Shown: positions 57,073 through 62,901 of the stretch, in pieces | Layout: each line of letters opens with the position of its first letter | Position numbering within the stretch: the stretch's first letter is position 1 | Origin: CAZPBO01 sp964584815 | GTDB taxonomy: Bacteria > Planctomycetota > SKW154 | Reading direction: 5' to 3' | Assembly: GCA_964584815.1 (NCBI GenBank) | Contig: CAZPBO010000002.1 | Coordinates: 1-62,901, forward strand | DNA length: 62,901 nt | Program-made: the position numbers and the translations under genes | Notes under the pieces: model-generated | Seen by the model: the letters and a program-made list of their open reading frames with translations, nothing else | Told to the model about the DNA's origin: nothing | Database searches by the model: none

Positions 57073-58422
57073 ATGCGAGTCCTTTTGATTTCCCCAAGGT
57101 CGGTGTTTCCTGATGTCACACCTGGCTGGCTGCGCATTCCGCAGATGTCGCTTGCGATTCTGGAAGCGCTCACGCCACCGCAACACGATGTCCACATAGT
57201 GGAAGAGGAGGTGGAGGAGATACCCGACGGTGACTGGGATTTGGTGGGGATAAGCGTGATGACGGCGACTGCGCCGAGGGCGTATGAGTTGTCACAGCGC
57301 TTTCGTGCCCGCGGGGCAAAGGTCGTCCTCGGCGGCGTTCACACAACGGTTCTTCCAGATGAAGGCTTGCAATATGCCGATGCCGTCGTCATAGGTGAGG
57401 CGGAAGGTGTCTGGCAGAAGGTGGTGGAGGACTGCCAAAGGGGGCGTTTGGAACGCGTTTATCGCAACATAGCCCCGGATGTATCGTCTGTTCCGATTGT
57501 GACATACAAAAGGCGCAAGAGGAGGTTTCTGCCGCTTGTGGCGCCGGTGGTCGCCTCCCGCGGCTGCCCCAACAACTGCGAATTCTGCTGCGTCCACAGG
57601 GTCTATGGACGGAGGGTTCGCAGACTGTCGGTTGAGCGTGTTATTGCTCAGGTTAAAGCCAGCCGTGCAAACCACATAATATTCCTTGACGACAACCTTG
57701 GCGCCAGCAGGCGTTACGCTTTTGAGTTGTTCAAGCGGCTGCGACCGTTGCGCGTCAGATGGTCGGCACAGGTCTCTGTCCGCTTTATTCTGGATGATGA
57801 ACTCTTCCACGCAGCGGTTAAGTCCGGTCTTTTGGGACTTTTTGTCGGCGTTGAGTCGGTGGACCCTGTGGCGTTGCGGCGGTTTAAGAAGTCGGTGCCG
57901 CTTGAGGGATATGTGAAGGCGATACGGCGCTGCCGCGCGGCAGGTGTTGTGTTCCACGCCTCCCTTATATTTGGGCTTGATGAAGACAAAAAGGATGTTT
58001 TTAAGAAAACGCTTGATTTTGTTATGCGCCACGGGCTGCCCTCCGTCAGCGCCAATGTCCTCACGCCCTACCCCGGCACTGCCCTCTTTGACCGTCTTAT
58101 GCGCCAAGGTAGAATCGTCCACAAAAACTGGGCTTATTATGACCACACCACCCCTGTATACCGCCCTGCGGGGATGAGTATGGAAGAGTTGGCGGAAGGC
58201 TATCTCTGGTTCAGGAAAAATCTTTTCAGCGTGGGAGGGATACTGCATCGTCTGCCCGCACAACTGCGTGTCAACCCTGTAGTATATCTTGGGATGAATG
58301 TCGCATACCATAAGACGACAAAATTGATGCAGGAACATTACAGACGCTATTTTGCGTGGCTGAAGCGGTATCAGAGGTCTGGGTCGGAGGAAGTTGTCTT
58401 ATCCTCCTCCCTACCTTCGTAA
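57073..58422 (+). CDS. B12-binding-domain radical SAM protein
   Basis: 449 residues. The cobalamin-binding N-terminal domain runs to about residue 150 (DLVGISVMTATAPRAYELSQ, VVLGGVHTTVLPDEGLQYAD, VIGEAEGVWQKVVED). The radical SAM motif is CPNNCEFC near residue 167, followed by the strand motif HIIFLDDNLGASRRYAFELF, FVGVESVDPVALRR and ASLIFGLDEDKKDV. The C-terminal helical part (GYLWFRKNLFS, YLGMNVAYHKTTKLM) resembles the DUF4070 extension common in this family. Hopanoid methylases are among its relatives, but nothing here proves that substrate. The 3' end overlaps rbfA by 52 bases, convergently. Confidence 0.88.
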   Translation: MRVLLISPRSVFPDVTPGWLRIPQMSLAILEALTPPQHDVHIVEEEVEEIPDGDWDLVGISVMTATAPRAYELSQRFRARGAKVVLGGVHTTVLPDEGLQYADAVVIGEAEGVWQKVVEDCQRGRLERVYRNIAPDVSSVPIVTYKRRKRRFLPLVAPVVASRGCPNNCEFCCVHRVYGRRVRRLSVERVIAQVKASRANHIIFLDDNLGASRRYAFELFKRLRPLRVRWSAQVSVRFILDDELFHAAVKSGLLGLFVGVESVDPVALRRFKKSVPLEGYVKAIRRCRAAGVVFHASLIFGLDEDKKDVFKKTLDFVMRHGLPSVSANVLTPYPGTALFDRLMRQGRIVHKNWAYYDHTTPVYRPAGMSMEELAEGYLWFRKNLFSVGGILHRLPAQLRVNPVVYLGMNVAYHKTTKLMQEHYRRYFAWLKRYQRSGSEEVVLSSSLPS

Positions 58423-58793
58423 AGGCTGCGTTCTTCCTCAAGTTCACGGAGGATTTTTGCGACGCGGTCGGCGTGCTCTACGGCGTCATCGTGGATGAAA
58501 TAAAGGCGTGGGATGAACTTTAAGCGAATACGCATTGTGAGCAGATGCTGTATGTAGCCGCTCGCTTTCTGAAGAGCGCACATAGTCTCTTTACGCGCCG
58601 CCTCATCGCCGTAAACCGAAAGATGCACCTGTGCGCTGCGCAAGTCAGGTGAGGGCACTACCCGCGTGACGGTGCAGAAGTGTATCCGTGGGTCGCGCAA
58701 CTCCTTTATGATTATCATAGAAATTTCCTGCTGAAGGAGTTCGGCAACACGCTGCAACCTCCGCGGCAGATGCTGGATTATCTCATCAGCCAT
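58371..58793 (-). CDS. rbfA: Ribosome-binding factor A
   Basis: 140 residues. RbfA helps mature the 30S subunit (16S rRNA 5' end processing, cold adaptation). It has the KH-like fold signature RRLQRVAELLQQEISMIIIK, ELRDPRIHFCTVTRVVPSPD, AQVHLSVYG and ASGYIQHLLTMRIRLKFIPR with LYFIHDDAVEHADRVAKIL. The ATG at 58793 follows GAGGTG eight bases upstream; a GTG precedes it at 58796. It is the last gene of the nusA-infB-DUF503-rbfA run and ends inside the convergent radical-SAM gene. Confidence 0.95.
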   Translation of the reverse strand: MADEIIQHLPRRLQRVAELLQQEISMIIIKELRDPRIHFCTVTRVVPSPDLRSAQVHLSVYGDEAARKETMCALQKASGYIQHLLTMRIRLKFIPRLYFIHDDAVEHADRVAKILRELEEERSLYEGREEDKTTSSDPDL

Positions 58794-58805
58794 CACAACC
58801 GCACC

Positions 58806-59087
58806 TCAAAGACACTCCCATTGAAGAGCACTCAATGCCGCCTGCGGCTGGTGCTCCAAAAAACCACGCACCGCCTCAAGCGTCTTCTCCACCACCCCCC
58901 TACTCCAACTCACCGTCGCCAGACCCAACTCCGCTACCTGATGGTTGTCCTGCGCTCCTACCTCCGCCACGGATATGTTAAACCTCTTGCGCAAACGCTC
59001 CTTCAGCGACTGCAAAACCCGCCTTTTCTCCTTCAGACTCCGTGATGCCCTTATAAAAAGCCGCGCTGTCGCCACTCCCACCACCAT
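58806..59087 (-). CDS. DUF503 (YlxP-like) protein
   Basis: A 93-residue protein: VVGVATARLFIRASRSLKEK, RRVLQSLKERLRKRFNISVA, then EVGAQDNHQVAELGLATVSW. This is the DUF503 family, commonly encoded between infB and rbfA. It forms a ferredoxin-like fold and is thought to assist ribosome biogenesis, though its role is not established. Its start (ATG 59087 or GTG 59090) overlaps or abuts the infB stop. Confidence 0.92.
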   Translation of the reverse strand: MVVGVATARLFIRASRSLKEKRRVLQSLKERLRKRFNISVAEVGAQDNHQVAELGLATVSWSRGVVEKTLEAVRGFLEHQPQAALSALQWECL

Positions 59088-59089
59088 CA

Positions 59090-61510
59090 CTATATCTCCA
59101 GTTTCCTCGCCACCTCCTCAACACGATACGCCTCTATCACATCGTCAACCTGCACATCGTCGTAGTCCTTTATCAGAACGCCACACTCATAACCCTGATT
59201 AACTTCCTTGACATCGTCTTTGAACCGTTTCAGCCCGACAACACGGCTTTCAAGGATGAGTTTGTCGCCGCGGTAGATTTTGACCGGCGCGTTGCGCTCT
59301 ATCTTGCCCTGCTCCACATAGCAACCCGCAACAATACCCACCCCGCGCAACTTGAAAGCCTGACGCACCACAAGGCGTCCTGTCTGAACCAACTTCTCTT
59401 CAGGCTTCAACATCCCCTCAAGCGCTTTGCGAACATCGTCCGCCAACTCATAGATGATTCTGTAGGAACGCACCTGCACACCCCGCACCCGCGCCTCAGC
59501 CCTCACCTTCTCAGGAACGCCCACATTGAAGGCGACTATCACCGCATCCGATGCGTCCGCCAACATCACATCCGCCTCGCTCACATTGCCCACACCACTG
59601 TGAAGTATTCTTACGCGCACCTCATCCGTCTCAAGTGGGGCAAGAATCTTCTGAATCCCCTCAACAGAGCCCTGCGCGTCGGCTTTGAGAATCAGACGCA
59701 ACTCCTTTATCTGCTGCTGTCGGATATGCTCGTGAAGCGTCTCAAGGGTGATATGCCGCGCAGCAGCAGGCACACTCCTGCGCTTCTCCTCTATCATATC
59801 CGCCAATTCCCGTGCCTTCCCCATAGACTCAACAACATAGAACTTCTCTCCAGCCTCCGGCACCGCAGGGAATCCTGTCATCACAACAGGCGTGCTGGGA
59901 CCTGCTTCCCGTATCGTCCTTCCGCGCCAATCCTTCATTGAGCGAACCCGACCATATGTCGTGCCGCAGAGAACCACATCGCCCACCCGAAGCGTTCCGT
60001 TGCGCACAATCAGCGTCGCAACAACTCCCAACCCCTCCGTCAAACTGGCTTCCACAACATAACCTACCGCATCACGCTTTGGATTCGCCTTCAACTCCAG
60101 CATCTCAGAAACTATTGAGATCATCTCCACCAGATGGTCAACGCCTTCTCCCGTCAGCGCGGAGCATTCAACCATCACAGTATCGCCGCCCCATTCTTCC
60201 GAAATCAGTTGGTGTTCCGACAACTGCCGTTTGGTTTTGATAAGGTCGGCGTTGGGTTTGTCTATTTTGTTGATGGCGACGATGATGGTGGCGTCAGCGG
60301 CGCGGGCGTGGTTTATTGCCTCCACCGTCTGCGGCATCACACCGTCATCCGCCGCCACCACCAAAACCACTATGTCGGTCACATTCGCACCCCGTGCCCG
60401 CAACGCCGTAAACGCCTCGTGTCCTGGGGTGTCCACAAAGGTTATTTTGCCGTATTCGGTCTCTATCTGACAAACCGATATGTGCTGTGTTATGCCGCCC
60501 GCTTCGTGCTCGGCAACATTTGTCCTTCTTATCCTGTCCAGCAGCGATGTCTTGCCGTGGTCAACATGCCCCAAAAAAGCGACAATCGGTGCACGAGGCT
60601 GCAATGTATCGGGCTCATCCGGCGCCTCCAACTCCGCAAGCAGTTCCTCCACGCTCTTGGGCTTCTTCAGCAGAAGTTCAGTGCCGTAGTCCAGCGCTAT
60701 CTCCGCCGCCACATCTTCTGGAACCACATCGTTTATTGTCAGGCGATGTCCCATACGCATCAGTTTGAAAATCAACTCGGAGGTCTTAACCCCCAAAGCA
60801 CTTGATAGTTCCCGAACGGTAACGGGGGGTTCAATCTCCAGTTTTTCAGGGCGCTTCACGACGGGTGGAGATTTTTTCTCTTTTGTTTCTTTGGCGGTTG
60901 GCGCTTGGGGGCGAACTTCGCCTTCCTCTTCCGTGTAAAGTTCTTCCTCAACATCAATGTCATAAGCCTCTTCGCGTTTCTTCATCAGAAGTCGTCGTTG
61001 CATACGGGACTGAATGCGTTGGTCTTTTGAGGGACGGGTCTCCTTGAGTCGTCGTTTAGGAGGCTCTTTTGGTGGAGGCGGCGCTTCGGTTTTGGGTGGA
61101 GGTGGGCGGAAAGGGCGTGGTGGTGTGGGTGTTGTTGGTCTTGCGGTTTTTTCGGCGGACCATCGCTTCCTTGTCGTCGGGCGGCGTCTTTCTCTTTTCT
61201 CTGTGGGAGTTGGTGCTGGTTTTGGGGTGCGTATTCCGAGTTTATGCTCGGCTAATTCTTTTGCGGAGCGTCGAGCGCGGAATGGTCGTCGCATCATCAT
61301 CTTGCGGCGGACAAAAACATCGCGCGCCATCTCCACCTGCTGCGGTGTCAACCTTATGAATGTGTAGCGCTTCTCGGGTATCGCCACCTTCTTTGACACA
61401 AAAAATGACCTCAACTGACGGCAGGACAGTCCCAACTCTTTCGCCAACTCAAGGAGTTGCATCCCCTTCTTATCGCCTTTGTCATCTTTATCCTGTTTTT
61501 TCTTGCTCAT
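59090..61510 (-). CDS. infB: Translation initiation factor IF-2
   Basis: 806 residues. The N-terminal IF2-N helical domain (MQLLELAKELGLSCRQLRSF) is followed by a long Arg/Pro/Lys-rich low-complexity linker (~residues 70-215), a second IF2-N-like motif (VTVRELSSALGVKTSELIFK) and the G domain: AFLGHVDHGKTSLLDRI, VDTPGHEAF, INKIDKPNAD and SALTGEGVDHL. Domains II-IV follow, including DAQGSVEGIQKIL. The ATG overlaps the nusA stop by ATGA. The length and order are typical of bacteria. Confidence 0.98.
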   Translation of the reverse strand: MSKKKQDKDDKGDKKGMQLLELAKELGLSCRQLRSFFVSKKVAIPEKRYTFIRLTPQQVEMARDVFVRRKMMMRRPFRARRSAKELAEHKLGIRTPKPAPTPTEKRERRRPTTRKRWSAEKTARPTTPTPPRPFRPPPPKTEAPPPPKEPPKRRLKETRPSKDQRIQSRMQRRLLMKKREEAYDIDVEEELYTEEEGEVRPQAPTAKETKEKKSPPVVKRPEKLEIEPPVTVRELSSALGVKTSELIFKLMRMGHRLTINDVVPEDVAAEIALDYGTELLLKKPKSVEELLAELEAPDEPDTLQPRAPIVAFLGHVDHGKTSLLDRIRRTNVAEHEAGGITQHISVCQIETEYGKITFVDTPGHEAFTALRARGANVTDIVVLVVAADDGVMPQTVEAINHARAADATIIVAINKIDKPNADLIKTKRQLSEHQLISEEWGGDTVMVECSALTGEGVDHLVEMISIVSEMLELKANPKRDAVGYVVEASLTEGLGVVATLIVRNGTLRVGDVVLCGTTYGRVRSMKDWRGRTIREAGPSTPVVMTGFPAVPEAGEKFYVVESMGKARELADMIEEKRRSVPAAARHITLETLHEHIRQQQIKELRLILKADAQGSVEGIQKILAPLETDEVRVRILHSGVGNVSEADVMLADASDAVIVAFNVGVPEKVRAEARVRGVQVRSYRIIYELADDVRKALEGMLKPEEKLVQTGRLVVRQAFKLRGVGIVAGCYVEQGKIERNAPVKIYRGDKLILESRVVGLKRFKDDVKEVNQGYECGVLIKDYDDVQVDDVIEAYRVEEVARKLEI

Positions 61511-62643
61511 TGTTGTTCTCCCTCTTCGCCGTATATCAGCCGTTCCTCAACCCGTTTGATGTAGTCCTTTATCTTGGCGACGATTTCGGGGGTTACGCCT
61601 TCCACTTCGCAGAGTTCCTCAACAGGTGCTTCCTTTATATCCTCAAGGGTTTGGTATCCCGCATCGTAGAGGTTCTCTATGACTTCCTCGGGCACGCCTT
61701 CAATATCAATTTCTACCGTTTCGGGCGCTATTTCTATCTGCCAGCCCGTTAGGCGGCTCGCCAAACGCACATTCTGCCCGTGTCTGCCTATCGCCACCGA
61801 CAGTCTGTCGGTTGGAACCGTCACATATGCCACACGGTGCTTCTCGTCAACGCTTATCGCTATATCGCCGTCAATCTTCAGCGCGCGGATGACATATTCT
61901 TCCGCATCCTCACTGTAGGAGACCACATCAATCCTCTCCCCACCCAACTCTTCCACTATCCCACGAATTCTGGCACCTTTAACCCCCACAAACGCCCCCA
62001 CAGGGTCAACACGCGGGTCCTTTGTCGCCACCGCTATTTTTGTCCTGTGCCCCGCGTCTCGCGCCACCCCGACTATCTCCACTATCCCCTCACGCAACTC
62101 CGGCACCACCTCCTCAAACAGGTGTTTTATAAACTCCTCTCCCAAACGCGACAACTCCACCTTCACTTTCTGCCCCTGCTTCGTCACCGACTTTATGATA
62201 AATTTCATCCTCTGTCCAGAGCGGTAGTCGTCGTTCGGCATCTTCTCCCGTGGCGGCAACACCGCTTCCACCCCGTCTATGTCCACCACCACTGTTCCAC
62301 GCTCTATTCGTTGAACCGTTCCACGAACCAACTCCCCGACACGCTCCTTGAACTCGCGATACAGAACATCGGCTTCCGCCTCGCGGATTTTCTGCATAAT
62401 AAGTTGTTTTGCGATGTGGGCTGCAATGCGTCCCAACTCATCAGGACGCAGGTGTCTGCCGTCTATGAGCGCCGTCACCTCACCCGTCTCCTTGTCTATG
62501 CGCACATCCACATTTTCCGCCTTGGAGAAACGCTTTTTTACCGCAGTGCGCAATGCCGCTTCTATCCCTTCAAAGATTATCTCTTTGGGGATTTCCTTAT
62601 CCTTATGCAGCGCCTCTACAATGCGCAACAGTTCCCCGTTCAT
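61507..62643 (-). CDS. nusA: Transcription termination/antitermination factor NusA
   Basis: 378 residues. The N-terminal RNA polymerase-binding domain (MNGELLRIVEALHKDKEIPK, EGIEAALRTAVKKRF) is followed by S1 (GELVRGTVQRIERGTVVVDI), KH1 (DPRVDPVGAFVGVKGARIRG) and KH2 (AIGRHGQNVRLASRLTGWQI). It ends with one helix-hairpin-helix/Rad51-N-like acidic unit (YQTLEDIKEAPVEELCEVEG). The ATG at 62643 is preferred over the GTG at 62658, although the ribosome-binding site is weak. rimP, which usually precedes nusA, is absent; instead a promoter and a hairpin lie directly upstream. Confidence 0.97.
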   Translation of the reverse strand: MNGELLRIVEALHKDKEIPKEIIFEGIEAALRTAVKKRFSKAENVDVRIDKETGEVTALIDGRHLRPDELGRIAAHIAKQLIMQKIREAEADVLYREFKERVGELVRGTVQRIERGTVVVDIDGVEAVLPPREKMPNDDYRSGQRMKFIIKSVTKQGQKVKVELSRLGEEFIKHLFEEVVPELREGIVEIVGVARDAGHRTKIAVATKDPRVDPVGAFVGVKGARIRGIVEELGGERIDVVSYSEDAEEYVIRALKIDGDIAISVDEKHRVAYVTVPTDRLSVAIGRHGQNVRLASRLTGWQIEIAPETVEIDIEGVPEEVIENLYDAGYQTLEDIKEAPVEELCEVEGVTPEIVAKIKDYIKRVEERLIYGEEGEQQ

Positions 62644-62663
62644 CGCATCACCCACCACGCAAC

Positions 62664-62689
62664 AAAAAGAGCGCCCCTATATGGCGCTC
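62664..62689 (-). terminator. Hairpin with T-run in the nusA leader (possible attenuator)
   Basis: On the minus strand: GAGCGCC (62689-62683), a 7-base loop, GGCGCTC (62675-62669), then TTTTT (62668-62664). The 7-bp stem is perfect. It lies between the nusA promoter and the nusA start, so it would terminate or pause the operon's own transcript. Confidence 0.7.
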
Positions 62690-62699
62690 GCCACAAACC

Positions 62700-62728
62700 A
62701 TTTAACTCTCACCCAGTGTGGTTGTCAA
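62700..62728 (-). promoter_or_regulatory. Promoter of nusA-infB-DUF503-rbfA
   Basis: On the minus strand: a perfect TTGACA (62728-62723), a 17-base spacer and TTAAAT (62705-62700). The transcript would start near 62693, four bases before the leader hairpin. Confidence 0.65.
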
Positions 62729-62742
62729 ACAAAAAAGGTGGC

Positions 62743-62771
62743 TTGAAACCCCTTCTTCTGCCCGTTATCCT
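62743..62771 (+). promoter_or_regulatory. Promoter of the ornithine carbamoyltransferase-like gene
   Basis: TTGAAA (62743-62748), a 17-base spacer and TATCCT (62766-62771), back to back with the nusA promoter. The TTG start follows at 62805. Confidence 0.45.
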
Positions 62772-62804
62772 TTTACGCTTGTGCTGTCATAGGGGGACAG
62801 GAAG

Positions 62805-62901
62805 TTGGCACGCTCATTTCTGACGGTCACCGATGTGGGCAGAGATGGTTTTCTGTCGCTTCTTTCAGAGGCGGATGCGCTGAAGCGTCGTTCGCGTCTG
62901 A
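62805..62901 (+). CDS. argF: Ornithine carbamoyltransferase-like protein, 3'-truncated by the window edge
   Basis: Only 32 codons are visible, from a TTG at 62805 with AGGGGGACAGG upstream. The sequence starts ARSFLTVTDVGRDGF and continues LSLLSEADALKRRSRL. This matches the N-terminal helix pattern of ornithine carbamoyltransferases (xxHFLSLxDLSxxEllxLLxxAxxLK). The catalytic STRTR loop would be outside the window, so the call is tentative. If correct, its carbamoyl phosphate chemistry links to the carbamate kinase at 19929. Confidence 0.5.
   Translation, partial: MARSFLTVTDVGRDGFLSLLSEADALKRRSRL

Noticed and set aside
57073..58422. A hopanoid pathway made of the radical-SAM protein and the squalene-cyclase-like proteins
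   Set aside because: The toroid proteins are secreted and lack DXDD, and no hpn or squalene synthesis gene is present; similarity to hopanoid methylases is only at family level.
61780..62823. A 347-residue plus-strand frame opposite nusA
   Set aside because: A His/Arg-rich shadow of nusA; the real plus-strand gene starts at 62805 in another frame.
1..62901. Insertion sequences, integrases, attachment sites or a prophage
   Set aside because: No transposase, integrase or phage structural protein is recognisable, and genes are interleaved with conserved housekeeping loci.

Overview
This is a GC-rich, gene-dense bacterial chromosome segment with no phage, IS element or CRISPR array. The best taxonomic clue is a 64-residue small basic protein (1249-1443) of the type restricted to the Planctomycetes-Verrucomicrobia-Chlamydiae group. 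Many exported proteins with TPR, WD40, HEAT/VWA and prenyltransferase-like repeats also point to a planctomycete-like bacterium. An RnfC subunit, a 2-oxoacid:ferredoxin oxidoreductase beta subunit and hydrogenase-maturation genes hypBFCD suggest anaerobic, ferredoxin-linked metabolism. A 100-N gap at 47593-47692 shows that this is a scaffolded assembly; the contig ends share an exact 55-base overlap.

Layout. 1-522: 5'-truncated ogt. 479-4524 (minus): esterase, SPOR-like protein, DUF89 phosphatase, PVC small basic protein and SAM hydrolase, nearly all abutting or overlapping. 4620-6346 (plus): promoter, tRNA-Gly, tRNA-Thr, tuf, rpmG, terminator. 6402-10157 (plus): GalE-like epimerase with a MshEN-like tail, SurA-like isomerase, RnfC. 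10273-14311: prenyltransferase-fold exported protein, TPR lipoprotein, aspS. 14284-19736: CAP-domain protein, nagA, large esterase, small unknown. 19757-25868: tRNA-Ala, carbamate kinase, dnaE, B12/radical-SAM protein. 25890-30471: pair of secretin-like exported proteins, tRNA-Leu, seven-repeat lipoprotein, HtrA protease. 30468-35200: bioA, second prenyltransferase-fold protein, OPT transporter. 35212-40472 (minus): DUF72, tRNA-Val, then an overlapping chain of membrane protein, ExbB, ExbD, CCA enzyme and glycosyltransferase. 40595-42617: HAD phosphatase, GT2, tRNA-Glu, coiled-coil protein. 42664-46926 (minus): hypBFCD. 47065-49019 (minus): ECF sigma, anti-sigma and an exported helical protein. 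49094-56918: HEAT-VWA protein, phosphohexomutase, PorB, TPR-WD40 protein, zinc peptidase. 57073-58422: second B12/radical-SAM protein. 58371-62643 (minus): nusA-infB-DUF503-rbfA. 62805-end: start of an ornithine carbamoyltransferase-like gene.

Housekeeping genes (tuf, rpmG, aspS, dnaE, cca, nusA-infB-rbfA, five tRNA loci) are interleaved with a lineage-specific set of exported proteins. The most striking pattern is a shared N-terminal module: a signal peptide, a ~45-residue beta-rich segment starting DII and a TPR-like hairpin. It is fused to three unrelated catalytic domains (esterase, CAP and zincin). Several multi-subunit systems appear as single dispersed genes (rnfC, porB, bioA, hyp without hypA/hypE). 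Starts were chosen from Shine-Dalgarno motifs, signal-peptide position and overlaps; TTG and GTG starts are common.
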